This document shows, in pieces, positions 18,727 to 27,065 of a stretch of 64,000 nt of DNA. The position numbers and the translations under genes are program-made. Origin of the DNA: Sphingomonas jinjuensis. GTDB taxonomy: Bacteria; Pseudomonadota; Alphaproteobacteria; Sphingomonadales; Sphingomonadaceae. The stretch's first letter is position 1. Every line of letters begins with the position of its first letter. The notes beneath the pieces were generated by a model, which was given only the letters and a program-made list of their open reading frames with translations, searched no databases and was not told the origin of the DNA. The stretch is from contig NZ_JACIEV010000004.1 in the NCBI RefSeq assembly GCF_014197105.1, positions 124,001 through 188,000 of the forward strand, given 5' to 3'.

Positions 18727-19010
18727 GATCGGGTACTCAGCTGATCGAGCGTGTTGCGAATGTCGACACTTGTGGCACGAACCGTCTCGATCATTTTATC
18801 GAGAGACGCGACCATTGCAGGAATGGCCTGGTTTGCCTGAGCAACCAGCAACGCCAACTCCGCCTCTTGCTCGGGCGTGAGTTGTTCGTCCTCCTCCTCA
18901 ACCTTACGTCGAACATATTGACCAATGGACATTCGATGCGCTGCCGCGCGAGCGGCAAGTTCAGCTTTTTTTGCCGGCGTCATCAAGATGGTCACGCGTT
19001 CCGTCTGCAT
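18723..19010 (-). CDS. Ribbon-helix-helix-like small protein, unknown
   Basis: A 95-residue protein. The N-terminus MQTERVTILMTPAKKAEL reads as a beta strand plus helix, followed by MSIGQYVRRKVEE, a pattern seen in ribbon-helix-helix DNA-binding or mobilisation (MobC-like) proteins. The second half is helical (LLVAQANQAIPAMVASLDKM). ATG 19010 was preferred over a start five codons upstream. Lower GC than its neighbours and position between pccB and mce suggest later entry into the operon together with the coiled-coil gene. Confidence 0.6.
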   Translation of the reverse strand: MQTERVTILMTPAKKAELAARAAAHRMSIGQYVRRKVEEEDEQLTPEQEAELALLVAQANQAIPAMVASLDKMIETVRATSVDIRNTLDQLSTRS

Positions 19011-19053
19011 GGGTGACTCCTTCACATGTCATTATAATGTGCAGGAGGAATAC

Positions 19054-20580
19054 TCACAACGGGATGTTGTCATGTTTCTTCCACGGATTCTCAAGGCTCT
19101 TGCCTCGCAGCTTCCGCAGGCCAAGCGCAATCCGGCGGCGGGTGGAGTGGGGTTGAATCACCTCGTCGATGAAGCCCTTGCTCGCCGCGACGAAGGGGTT
19201 GGCGAACCGCGCCTCATACTCGGCGGTACGCTCGGCGATCTCCTCCGGCGTGCGGCCGCGGAAGATGATCTCGACCGCGCCCTTGGCGCCCATCACCGCG
19301 ATCTCGGCGGTGGGCCACGCGTAGTTCAAATCACCGCGCAGGTGCTTCGACGCCATCACGTCATAGGCGCCGCCATAGGCCTTGCGGGTTATGACGGTGA
19401 TTTTGGGCACAGTCGCCTCGGCATAGGCGAACAATAGCTTGGCGCCGTGCTTGATAATGCCGTTATGCTCCTGCGCCGTGCCGGGCAGGAAGCCGGGGAC
19501 GTCGACGAAGGTGACGATCGGGATATCGAACGCGTCGCAGAAGCGGACGAAGCGCGCCGCCTTCTTCGACGAGTTGATGTCGAGCACGCCCGCCAGCACC
19601 ATCGGCTGGTTGGCGACGATGCCGACCGTCCTGCCCTCGATCCGGCCGAAGCCGGTGACGATGTTGGCGGCGTGGCCCGGCTGGGTTTCGAAGAAGTCGC
19701 CCTCGTCGACGACCTTCCGGATCAGCTCGTGCATGTCGTAGGGCTGGTTGGCGCTGGCGGGGATCAGCGTGTCTAGGCTGTCCTCGATCCGGTCCCACGC
19801 GTCGGCGGTCGGGCGTTCAGGCACGGGTTCGCGGTTCGACAGCGGCAGGAAATCGATGAAGTCGCGTGCGGCGAGCAACGCGTCGATGTCGTTGTCGAAG
19901 GCGTTGTCGGCGACGCTGGTCTTGGTGGTGTGGGTGACGGCGCCGCCCAATGCCTCCTGCGTCACCACTTCGTTGGTCACCGTCTTCACCACATCCGGGC
20001 CGGTGACGAACATATAGCTTGAATCCTTCACCATGAAGATGAAGTCGGTCATCGCCGGGCTGTAGACGGCGCCGCCCGCGCAGGGACCCATGATGAGGCT
20101 GAGCTGCGGCACCACGCCCGAGGCGAGCACGTTACGCTGGAACACCTCGGCATAGCCGCCGAGCGATGCCACGCCCTCCTGGATGCGCGCGCCGCCGCTG
20201 TCGTTCAGGCCGATCACCGGCGCGCCGACCTTCATCGCCATGTCCATGACCTTGCAGATCTTCTGCGCATGGCGCTCGGACAGCGAGCCGCCGAAGACGG
20301 TGAAGTCCTGGCTGAACACGAAGACGAGGCGACCGTTGATCGTCCCCGATCCGGTGACGACGCCATCGCCGGGAATGATCTGGTCCGCCATCCCGAAGTC
20401 GACGCAGTTGTGCTCGACGAACATGTCGATCTCTTCGAAACTGCCCTCGTCGAGCAGCACGTCGAGGCGCTCGCGGGCGGTCAGCTTGCCCTTGGCGTGC
20501 TGTGCGTCGATGCGCTTCTGCCCGCCCCCTGCCCGCGCCGCGCTTCGCTTCTTTTCCAGTTCGGCGATCGTCGACGACAT
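19054..20580 (-). CDS. pccB: Propionyl-CoA carboxylase beta subunit (carboxyltransferase)
   Basis: A 508-residue carboxyltransferase with two crotonase-like halves. Seen: [30 protein letters not shown] and [16 protein letters not shown] (N-half acyl-CoA site), then [18 protein letters not shown] and [11 protein letters not shown] (C-half biotin site). It pairs with the PccA subunit encoded at the other end of the operon. ATG 20580 is preceded by AGAGGA. As first gene it is the likely target of the divergent regulator. Confidence 0.95.
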   Translation of the reverse strand: MSSTIAELEKKRSAARAGGGQKRIDAQHAKGKLTARERLDVLLDEGSFEEIDMFVEHNCVDFGMADQIIPGDGVVTGSGTINGRLVFVFSQDFTVFGGSLSERHAQKICKVMDMAMKVGAPVIGLNDSGGARIQEGVASLGGYAEVFQRNVLASGVVPQLSLIMGPCAGGAVYSPAMTDFIFMVKDSSYMFVTGPDVVKTVTNEVVTQEALGGAVTHTTKTSVADNAFDNDIDALLAARDFIDFLPLSNREPVPERPTADAWDRIEDSLDTLIPASANQPYDMHELIRKVVDEGDFFETQPGHAANIVTGFGRIEGRTVGIVANQPMVLAGVLDINSSKKAARFVRFCDAFDIPIVTFVDVPGFLPGTAQEHNGIIKHGAKLLFAYAEATVPKITVITRKAYGGAYDVMASKHLRGDLNYAWPTAEIAVMGAKGAVEIIFRGRTPEEIAERTAEYEARFANPFVAASKGFIDEVIQPHSTRRRIALGLRKLRGKSLENPWKKHDNIPL

Positions 20581-20644
20581 GGGGCATCCTCTCGTTGGGC
20601 GACGGCCTTCCTGCCCCCGCATGGACCGGAGGGCAAATGTGAAG

Positions 20645-20660
20645 TTGCGAAATTGCAAAT
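20645..20660. promoter_or_regulatory. Candidate ScfR/PccR-type operator
   Basis: TTGCGAAATTGCAAAT lies between the divergent pccB and regulator genes, with a nearby GCAAAT at about 20633. RamB/PccR-type regulators are known to bind TTTGCAAA-like half sites. Here two such half sites are fused without the usual spacer. Position supports the call, while the imperfect match lowers confidence. Confidence 0.45.
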
Positions 20661-20700
20661 GGGGCGGTTGCGGAATATTGGTTTCCAAATGCCGTTCGGC

Positions 20701-20795
20701 CTGAGGAGTCGCTGAGCGCAGTCGAAGCGGCGTCTCGAAGGCCCCGTGCTTCGAGACGGGGCTTCGGCTTCGCTCAGCCCCTCCTCAGCACGAAC
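20701..20795. repeat. Family E palindromic repeat, extended paired element
   Basis: Units related to GTCGCTGAGCGCAGTCGAAG facing GGGGCTTCGGCTTCGCTCAG, with a central CGTCTCGAAGGCCCCGTGCTTCGAGACG hairpin region. It sits immediately upstream of the regulator start at 20805, so it lies in its 5' region. Confidence 0.8.
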
Positions 20796-20804
20796 GGTGG
20801 GAAG

Positions 20805-22184
20805 ATGGAGAGCGTGAGCGATAGAAACATCAAAACGCGGCTCTACGCCGGGCGCACGCTGCGCGACCTGCGGCTCGCCAGCGGGCTGAACCAGCGGGCG
20901 ATGGCGGGGCGGCTGGGCTTGTCGGTCAGCTATCTGTCGCAGCTCGAGACCGGCGAGCGCCCCCTTACCCCGGCGGTCAGCGCGGCGCTGGCGCGGCATT
21001 ATCCGCAGGCGCTGGCGCTGATCGAGGGCGAGGCGCCGGCGCGGCGGCTGGCGGCGCTGGAGGCGGCGCTCGCCGATCCGACGCTGCCGCCGGTCGCGAG
21101 CGGCGAGGCGGCGCGGCTGGCGGAGGAGCGGCCCGACCTCGCCGACCATCTGATCGCGCTCCACGCCGGTCGGCGTGCGGCCGAGGAGCGGCTGGCGCTG
21201 GCCGAGGAGGCGTTCACCGCCGGCGCCGGCGCGCGGCTGCCGTGGGAGGCGGTGCGCGACTGGTTTCACGAGGCAGGCAACTATGTCGACCGGCTCGATC
21301 GGGCCGCCGAGGCGCTGGCAGGCGAGACCGGGGTCGAGGCGGCGCTGGCGGCGATGGGTATCGCGATCGCGCTCGACGACCGCGAGGATGCGCCGCTGGC
21401 ACGGTTCGAGCACGCGACGCTGACGCTCAACGCCGCCGCGCCGATCGAGACGCGGCGCTTCCTGGCGGCGCACCGGCTCGCCGCGACCGCCTTTGCCGAA
21501 CCGATCGCCGCGATCGTCGCCGCAGCCGCGCTGCCCGGCGACGAGGCGGGGCGGCTGCTGGCGATCGGGCTCGCCAATTATGCGGCAGGTGCGCTGGTGA
21601 TGCCCTACGCCGCCTTCCGCAGCGCCGCCCGGGACTTGCGCCACGATATCGACCGGCTGGCGCGGCGGTTCGGGGTCAGTTTCGAGCAGGTGTGCCATCG
21701 GCTCTCGACGTTGCAGCGGCCGGGCGCGGAAGGGGTGCCGTTCTACTTCTGCCGGGTCGACATGGCGGGTAACATCACCAAGCGTCATTCGGCGACGCGG
21801 CTCCAGTTCGCCCGCTTCGGCGGCGCCTGCCCGCTGTGGCACGTCCATGAGGCGGTCGCGATCCCCGACCGCATCCTCGTCCAGCATGCCGAGACGCCCG
21901 ATGGCGTCCGCTACGTGTCGATGGCCAAGGGATTGGTGAAGTCGTCGGGGCGGTTCGAGCGGCTCGCCCGTCGCTATGCCGTAGTGCTGGGGTGTGAGGC
22001 GATCCATGCCGCCGACTTCGTTTATGCCGATGCGATCGACCGGCGCGGGTTGGCAACGCCGATCGGAATCAGCTGCCGCCTGTGTCCGCGCACCGATTGC
22101 GACCAGCGCGCCTTTCCGCCGAGCGACCGGGCGATTTCGGTCGAGCCCAACGTGCGCCGCGTGGTGCCGTATCGGGTGATGTGA
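20805..22184 (+). CDS. pccR: Short-chain fatty acyl-CoA regulator family protein (PccR/RamB-like)
   Basis: A 459-residue regulator. An XRE-type helix-turn-helix spans about residues 12-65 (LRDLRLASGLNQRAMAGRLG). A long helical middle follows, then an IrrE-like segment (FGVSFEQVCHRLSTLQRPG) and a DUF2083-type C-terminus with a cysteine pair in SCRLCPRTDCDQRAFPP. Relatives (ScfR family: RamB, PccR) sense short acyl-CoAs and control glyoxylate or propionyl-CoA pathways. Divergent placement beside pccB makes the propionate operon the probable target. Confidence 0.88.
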   Translation: MESVSDRNIKTRLYAGRTLRDLRLASGLNQRAMAGRLGLSVSYLSQLETGERPLTPAVSAALARHYPQALALIEGEAPARRLAALEAALADPTLPPVASGEAARLAEERPDLADHLIALHAGRRAAEERLALAEEAFTAGAGARLPWEAVRDWFHEAGNYVDRLDRAAEALAGETGVEAALAAMGIAIALDDREDAPLARFEHATLTLNAAAPIETRRFLAAHRLAATAFAEPIAAIVAAAALPGDEAGRLLAIGLANYAAGALVMPYAAFRSAARDLRHDIDRLARRFGVSFEQVCHRLSTLQRPGAEGVPFYFCRVDMAGNITKRHSATRLQFARFGGACPLWHVHEAVAIPDRILVQHAETPDGVRYVSMAKGLVKSSGRFERLARRYAVVLGCEAIHAADFVYADAIDRRGLATPIGISCRLCPRTDCDQRAFPPSDRAISVEPNVRRVVPYRVM

Positions 22185-22234
22185 CGGGAGCCAGCGATGA
22201 TGCTGATGCGTTGTTGGCGCAGGAGGACTGGACG

Positions 22235-22639
22235 ATGCGCTGGACGGTGATGGCGGCGATGGTGGCGGTGGCGGGATGCGCCGCGACGCCCAAGGAGCAG
22301 GCCGCCGCCGCGGCGCGGGCGGCGGTGGCGCAGGAAAGCCTCGACCAGGCGCTGGCCGGGCTGACGCCTGACAAGCCGGTGACGTGCCTGCCCAATTTCC
22401 AGAACCGCCAGCTCAAGGCCTATGGCCAGACGCTGGTCTACACGGTGTCGCGCAACCTGAAGTACCGTACCGACACCAGCGGCGGGTGCGAGGGCGTGGC
22501 GCGCGGCGATATCCTGGTCACCCGGTCGCCGCAGGGGCGGCTGTGCTCGGGCGACATCGCCCAGACGGTCGACCAGGCGTCGCGCTTCCCCACCGGCAGC
22601 TGCGCGATGGGCGACTTCGTGCCGTATCGCGGCCGATGA
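22235..22639 (+). CDS. Small lipoprotein, paired with the next gene
   Basis: A 134-residue protein with a strong AGGAGG Shine-Dalgarno 8 bp upstream of ATG 22235. Signal MRWTVMAAMVAVAGC ends in a lipobox (VAGC). The mature part has four cysteines and ends TGSCAMGDFVPYRGR. An ATGA overlap links it to the following gene, whose product ends SAPCRFGNFVPYTRAAK, so the two are probably diverged duplicates. Function unknown. An envelope location is inferred. Confidence 0.75.
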   Translation: MRWTVMAAMVAVAGCAATPKEQAAAAARAAVAQESLDQALAGLTPDKPVTCLPNFQNRQLKAYGQTLVYTVSRNLKYRTDTSGGCEGVARGDILVTRSPQGRLCSGDIAQTVDQASRFPTGSCAMGDFVPYRGR

Positions 22640-22992
22640 GCCGGATCGCGCTCGCCGCGCTGCTGCCGCTGGCGCTGACCGCCGCGGCGAAGGACCCGCT
22701 CGCCGGCCGCGCCGCCGGCGCGCCGCAGCAGTGCATCGACCCGCGCTCGAACACCAATGCGGTGATCGAGGAAGGCGGCCGCATCCTGTGGCGCGACGGC
22801 CCGCGCTGGTGGGTCGCCACGCCGATCGGCCCTTGCCCCTCGCTCAGGCCGATGAACACGCTGGTCATCGAGCGCTGGGGATCGCAGCTGTGCCGCAACG
22901 ATCGCTTCCGGGTGATTACGCCGGGGCTGACGATCCCCTCGGCGCCGTGCCGGTTCGGGAATTTCGTGCCGTATACGCGGGCGGCAAAGTAG
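22636..22992 (+). CDS. Small exported protein, paralogue of preceding lipoprotein
   Basis: A 118-residue protein with a cleavable-looking signal (MSRIALAALLPLALTAAAKD), no lipobox, four cysteines likely forming disulfides, and the C-terminal FVPY motif shared with the upstream lipoprotein. ATG 22636 overlaps the upstream TGA. I recognise no characterised family. Confidence 0.72.
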   Translation: MSRIALAALLPLALTAAAKDPLAGRAAGAPQQCIDPRSNTNAVIEEGGRILWRDGPRWWVATPIGPCPSLRPMNTLVIERWGSQLCRNDRFRVITPGLTIPSAPCRFGNFVPYTRAAK

Positions 22993-23005
22993 CCGCTGCC
23001 CCAAC

Positions 23006-23084
23006 CGTCATGCTGAACTCGTTTCAGCATCTGTTCGACGGTGCGCCCGTCGCCCGAGATCCTGAGACAAGCTCAGGATGACGG
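23006..23084. repeat. Family D palindromic repeat, paired units
   Basis: CGTCATGCTGAACTCGTTTC faces GAGACAAGCTCAGGATGACG in the convergent gap between the small exported gene and hslU. Confidence 0.85.
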
Positions 23085-23105
23085 GTTTTCCCTCCGGCGG
23101 TCGCG

Positions 23106-24398
23106 TTACAGCACGAACCGGCTGAGGTCGGTGTTCTTGGCGATGCTCGACAGCTGCTGATCGACATAGGCGGCGTCTACCGTCACCGTCCCCTCGCGAT
23201 CCTCGGCGTCGAAGCTTACCTCCTCGAGCAGCTTTTCCATCACCGTCTGCAGGCGGCGGGCGCCGATATTCTCGACCTCGCCGTTCACCTCGGCGGCGAT
23301 GCGCGCGATCGCGGCGATGCCGTCGTCGGTGAAGTCGATGTCGACGCCCTCGGTCGCAATCAGCGCCTTGTACTGCGCGGGCAGCGACGCCTTGGTATCC
23401 GACAGGATCGAGACGAAGTCGGCCTCGGTCAGCGCCTTCAGCTCGACGCGGATCGGCAGGCGGCCCTGAAGCTCGGGCAGCAGGTCCGACGGCTTGGCGA
23501 CGTGGAAGGCGCCGCTGGCGATGAAGAGGATATGGTCGGTCTTCATCGGGCCGTACTTGGTAGCGACCGTGGTGCCCTCGATCAGCGGCAGGAGGTCGCG
23601 CTGGACGCCCTCGCGGCTGACCGAGCCGCCGCGCACGTCCGACACCGCGATCTTGTCGATCTCGTCGAGGAAGACGATGCCGTTGGCCTCGGCATCGGCA
23701 AGCGCGGTGCGGCTCACCTCGTCCTGGTCGAGGCGCTTGTCGGCCTCTTCCTCGACCAGCTTGTCCCAGGCGGCGCGGACCGTGAGCTTGCGGCGCTTGA
23801 GCTGCTGGCCGCCGCCGAACGACTTCATCATCTCGCTGAGGTTGATCATCTGCGGCGCGCCGCCGGGCACCTCGAACGGCATCGAGGGCGCCTGCTCCAG
23901 CTCGATCTCGATCTCGGTCTGGTCGAGGTGGCCGTCGTGGAAGCGCTGGCGGAAGCTCTCGCGCGTCGCCTGGCTTGAATCCTTGCCGGTCAGCGCGTCG
24001 AGCAGGCGCTTCATCGCTGCCTCTTCGGCCTTGTCCTTCACCGCGAGGCGGCGGCGTTCGCGCTCGAGCCGGATCGCTTCCTCGACGAGGTCGCGGGCGA
24101 TCTGTTCGACGTCGCGGCCGACATAGCCGACCTCGGTGAACTTGGTCGCCTCGACCTTGACGAACGGCGCGTCGGCGAGCTTCGCCAGCCGGCGGCTGAT
24201 CTCGGTCTTGCCGCAACCGGTCGGCCCGATCATCAGGATGTTCTTGGGCGTCACCTCGTCACGCAGGTCGGGCGACAGCTGCTGGCGGCGCCAGCGGTTG
24301 CGCAGCGCGACCGCAACCGCGCGCTTGGCGTCGGTCTGGCCGATAATGTGGGCGTCGAGGGCGGCGACGATAGCCTTGGGGGTGAGGGTGTCGTTCAT
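23106..24398 (-). CDS. hslU: ATP-dependent protease ATPase subunit HslU
   Basis: A 430-residue AAA+ unfoldase. Walker [10 protein letters not shown] (residues 58-66), pore motif GYVG in [11 protein letters not shown], an intermediate (I) domain at about 110-220, Walker [12 protein letters not shown], sensor residues and the C-terminal SRFVL tail that docks into HslV. Works with HslV in cytosolic proteolysis. Follows hslV with a 119-bp gap filled by a family A repeat pair. Confidence 0.97.
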   Translation of the reverse strand: MNDTLTPKAIVAALDAHIIGQTDAKRAVAVALRNRWRRQQLSPDLRDEVTPKNILMIGPTGCGKTEISRRLAKLADAPFVKVEATKFTEVGYVGRDVEQIARDLVEEAIRLERERRRLAVKDKAEEAAMKRLLDALTGKDSSQATRESFRQRFHDGHLDQTEIEIELEQAPSMPFEVPGGAPQMINLSEMMKSFGGGQQLKRRKLTVRAAWDKLVEEEADKRLDQDEVSRTALADAEANGIVFLDEIDKIAVSDVRGGSVSREGVQRDLLPLIEGTTVATKYGPMKTDHILFIASGAFHVAKPSDLLPELQGRLPIRVELKALTEADFVSILSDTKASLPAQYKALIATEGVDIDFTDDGIAAIARIAAEVNGEVENIGARRLQTVMEKLLEEVSFDAEDREGTVTVDAAYVDQQLSSIAKNTDLSRFVL

Positions 24399-24412
24399 GG
24401 TGTCTCTTGCAA

Positions 24413-24511
24413 GCCCCTCCCCTGCAAGGGAGGGGTTGGGGTGGGGGCGTTCGGCAGGCGGGGCGCTCGCGGCGAGGCCCCACCCCCACCCCTCCCCTGA
24501 AGGGGAGGGGC
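24413..24511. repeat. Family A inverted pair with short core (MITE-like)
   Basis: Two 34-base units in inverted orientation (24413-24446 and 24478-24511, about 31 of 34 matches) flank a 31-bp core. The ends match those bracketing the DUF559 gene at 6884-7303. It sits between hslV and hslU. No open frame of its own. Confidence 0.88.
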
Positions 24512-24518
24512 TTATTCG

Positions 24519-25079
24519 TCAGGAAGCGCTGTCCATTGTCTCGATCGTCAGCCGGTCGTTGGTGTACACGCAGACCTCCGCCGCGATGGCCATCGCCTTG
24601 CGGCAGACGGTCTCGGCGTCCTGCTCATATTCGACCAGCGCGCGGGCGGCGGCGAGGGCGTAATTGCCGCCCGATCCGATCGCCGCGATCCCCGCCTCGG
24701 GCTCGAGCACGTCGCCGTTGCCGGTCAGGATCAGCGTCACGTCCTTGTCGGCGACGATCATCATCGCCTCCAGGTTGCGCAGGTACTTGTCGGTGCGCCA
24801 GTCCTTCGCCAGCTCGACCGCGGCACGCATCAGCTGGCCGCCGTGCCGCTCCAGCTTGGCCTCCAGCCGCTCGAACAGCGTGAAGGCGTCGGCGGTGGCG
24901 CCGGCGAACCCGCCGATGACCTTGCCGTCGGTACCGAGGCGGCGGACCTTGCGGGCGTTGGGCTTCATCACCGTCTGGCCCATCGACACCTGGCCGTCGC
25001 CGATGACGACCACCTTGCCGCTGCGCCTGACCGAAAGGATCGTGGTGCCGTGCCAGACCGGCATCTTGTCGTCGCTCAT
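24519..25079 (-). CDS. hslV: ATP-dependent protease peptidase subunit HslV
   Basis: A 186-residue proteasome-like threonine peptidase. [14 protein letters not shown] precedes the catalytic Thr exposed by processing. [31 protein letters not shown] and [14 protein letters not shown] are conserved. ATG 25079 was chosen because upstream frame extension runs into a repeat. First gene of hslVU. Confidence 0.97.
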   Translation of the reverse strand: MSDDKMPVWHGTTILSVRRSGKVVVIGDGQVSMGQTVMKPNARKVRRLGTDGKVIGGFAGATADAFTLFERLEAKLERHGGQLMRAAVELAKDWRTDKYLRNLEAMMIVADKDVTLILTGNGDVLEPEAGIAAIGSGGNYALAAARALVEYEQDAETVCRKAMAIAAEVCVYTNDRLTIETMDSAS

Positions 25080-25128
25080 GACTGCGGATGTAGGGGGCGG
25101 CGGAGGCGAAACAATGCTTCGATCGAGG

Positions 25129-25258
25129 AACCTCCCCGGCACGGGGAGGGGGACCATCGCGCAGCGATGGTGGAGGGGCAGCCAAGCAGGACATCGCTTG
25201 CGTTTGCCCCTCCACCACCGCCTTTGGCGGCGGTCCCCCTCCCCGTTCCGGGGAGGTT
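25129..25258. repeat. Family B palindromic repeat, paired units
   Basis: Closely similar to 4005-4134: AACCTCCCCGGCACGGGGAG at one end, CCCCGTTCCGGGGAGGTT at the other, with CCATCGCGCAGCGATGG and CCGCCTTTGGCGG inner hairpins. Lies between the holin stop and the hslV start. Confidence 0.88.
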
Positions 25259-25266
25259 CTATAAAA

Positions 25267-25668
25267 TCACGCCTTCTTCCGCTCCCACGTCCGCGCGACG
25301 GTGTAGCCCAGATACCCCGTGCCGAAGAGCGCGTAGAGCGGCTCCGGGATGCCATTGAGATACGCGTTCATGCCCTTGGCGATCGCCTCCGCGAGGCTGG
25401 GGCGCATCGCGGCGATCAGACCCATGGGAATGCTCCACAGCAACAGCGTGTACATCACGTAGAGGAAGCTCGGCCGGGCGCGGCTGGTCCAGGGATCGGG
25501 CGATTGCGCCTCGGCGAGGACGGCGGCCATCTGCGCCTTCACTCGCTCCAGTTCCTGGTTCGACTCCAGCTTGAGCAGTTCGAGCTTCGCCGCGTCGCGC
25601 GCGCGCGGATCGGGAATGAGCTTGTCGATGAGGCCGGCGATCGGGCCGGCGATGCTGTCGAGAATCAT
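25267..25668 (-). CDS. Three-helix holin, gene-transfer-agent type
   Basis: A 133-residue protein. An amphipathic N-terminal part ([20 protein letters not shown]) and charged helix ending [16 protein letters not shown] lead to two to three membrane segments ([36 protein letters not shown]). This is the pattern of the 3-TM holin family tied to gene transfer agent release (PF11351). Follows the endolysin gene by 43 bp, forming a lysis pair. Confidence 0.8.
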   Translation of the reverse strand: MILDSIAGPIAGLIDKLIPDPRARDAAKLELLKLESNQELERVKAQMAAVLAEAQSPDPWTSRARPSFLYVMYTLLLWSIPMGLIAAMRPSLAEAIAKGMNAYLNGIPEPLYALFGTGYLGYTVARTWERKKA

Positions 25669-25711
25669 GGGGTTTCCTTCGCGAATGTTGAGACTCTTCA
25701 CACTCGATCGA

Positions 25712-26257
25712 CTAACCGATACGGTTCGCCAGCCAGCCATAGAGGAACGCCTCGTTGGCGGGCCGGCTTTCTGCGAGGTGGACGTAGCGCTCGCCCTGGA
25801 GCGCCTCGATCGCCTTGAGCAGCACATGCTCGCCGGTGGCGCCGCGACGGGCGAGATAGCCGTCGAGCGCGGCGAGCGTCGCCGGGCCGATGCGGCCGTC
25901 GAGGGCGACGTCGGGATAGTCGCTGGCACCCCGGTTGAGCGCGTTGAGCGCGCGCTGGAGGAAGCCGGTCGCGACGCGCGGCCCCATGTTGACGCCGGTG
26001 TCGAACAGCTCTGCGGCGATCAGGGGCGCGCGGCTTGCCACCTGATCGAAGCGAGGCCGCTGCCAATAGAGCTTGCGATAGATGGCGGCGGCGCGCTCCG
26101 CCGGGAAGCTGCGCATCGGGCCGGCATAGCCATGTGCCCGCGCAACGCGTTCGGTGATGCCCCAGCGTGTCGGCCCGCCACGATCGGCGGGATGATCGGT
26201 GAAGCCGCCCTCCTTCTCGATCACTGCGTCGATGAGCGAATCGATGTTCATGTCCAT
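25712..26257 (-). CDS. Glycoside hydrolase 108-type endolysin (N-acetylmuramidase)
   Basis: A 181-residue peptidoglycan hydrolase. The GH108 signature EKEGGFTDHPADRGGPTRWG (Glu16 likely catalytic) is followed by the peptidoglycan-binding-3 region VNMGPRVATGFLQRALN and DGRIGPATLAAL. It has no signal peptide, so release would depend on the adjacent holin. ATG 26257 gives MDMNIDSLIDAVIE. A Met two codons later is equally possible. Just downstream of tRNA-Pro. Confidence 0.85.
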   Translation of the reverse strand: MDMNIDSLIDAVIEKEGGFTDHPADRGGPTRWGITERVARAHGYAGPMRSFPAERAAAIYRKLYWQRPRFDQVASRAPLIAAELFDTGVNMGPRVATGFLQRALNALNRGASDYPDVALDGRIGPATLAALDGYLARRGATGEHVLLKAIEALQGERYVHLAESRPANEAFLYGWLANRIG

Positions 26258-26368
26258 GCTCCGTGCCAAAAGCCACGATGAACCAGATCGGTTCGTTGTA
26301 GGACAGAGAAATCTGCACGCGCGACGGCGACCCGCGGAGCGGGTGGGATGCATGGCGATGGAAGAAAT

Positions 26369-26445
26369 TGGTCGGGGCGACAGGATTCGAACCTGCGACC
26401 CCCACACCCCCAGTGTGATGCGCTACCAGGCTGCGCTACGCCCCG
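26369..26445 (-). tRNA. tRNA-Pro(GGG)
   Basis: A 77-base cloverleaf on the minus strand: acceptor CGGGGCG pairs with CGCCCCG, the D-arm holds AGCCTGGTA, the anticodon stem TCACA/TGTGG encloses loop CTGGGGG (anticodon GGG), and the T-loop is TTCGAAT. Discriminator A and an encoded CCA end at 26369. Confidence 0.95.
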
Positions 26446-26513
26446 ACCGAGGCGGCGGCGTTTAGGCGGGTGGCGCGCGGGATGCAAGGGAATGGTTTCG
26501 CGCCACCCAGCTT

Positions 26514-26600
26514 CGTCACCCTGAACTCGTTTCAGGGTCTCTCCGTGGAGAGAACCGGACCTGCCACGAGGGAGATGCCGAAACAAGTTCGGCATGACGG
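26514..26600. repeat. Family D palindromic repeat, paired units
   Basis: CGTCACCCTGAACTCGTTTC faces GAAACAAGTTCGGCATGACG around a spacer with a small CTCCGTGGAGAG hairpin. Between the tRNA and yajC. Confidence 0.85.
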
Positions 26601-26723
26601 TTTGTAGAGGCTCGCTAACATCACTGTTAGGGAAAGTTGCCTCCCGCCGTCACCGGTGCTAGCGCCCGGCGCTTGCGAGCGGGGGCGTGTCGTCCCTGCC
26701 GATCAGTCATGCAACGGACACCG

Positions 26724-27065
26724 ATGCTCATCTCTCCCGCATATGCCCAGGCCGCCGATGGCGCCGCGTCCGCCGGTGGCGGTCTTGCCTCGCTCGTCGG
26801 CATCGCGCCGCTCTTCCTGGTCTTCATCCTCTTCTACTTCCTCATGATCCGCCCGCAGCAGACGCGGATGAAGGCGCTGCAGCGCGCGGTCGACGCGGTG
26901 AAGAAGAACGACACCGTCGTCACCGCCGGCGGCATCGTCGGCAAGGTGACCCGCGTCGAGGATCGCCACGTCGAGGTCGAGATTGCCCAGGGCACCCGCG
27001 TCCGTGTGGTCAAGGCGACGCTGGCCGAAGTGGTGAACCCGACCGCAAATCCGGCGAACGACTGA
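26724..27065 (+). CDS. yajC: Preprotein translocase subunit YajC
   Basis: A 113-residue single-span membrane protein. After a short Ala/Gly-rich lead comes LFLVFILFYFLMIRPQQTRMK, then a conserved cytosolic domain NDTVVTAGGIVGKVTRVED. Start ATG 26724 (MLISPAYAQ). An ATG five codons upstream is possible. Shares one base with the secD start (TGATG). Part of the SecDF-YajC accessory complex. Confidence 0.95.
   Translation: MLISPAYAQAADGAASAGGGLASLVGIAPLFLVFILFYFLMIRPQQTRMKALQRAVDAVKKNDTVVTAGGIVGKVTRVEDRHVEVEIAQGTRVRVVKATLAEVVNPTANPAND

Noticed and set aside
25267-26445. Prophage remnant beside tRNA-Pro
   Set aside because: Only holin and endolysin are present, and neighbours on both sides are housekeeping genes. 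A GTA lysis module explains it better.
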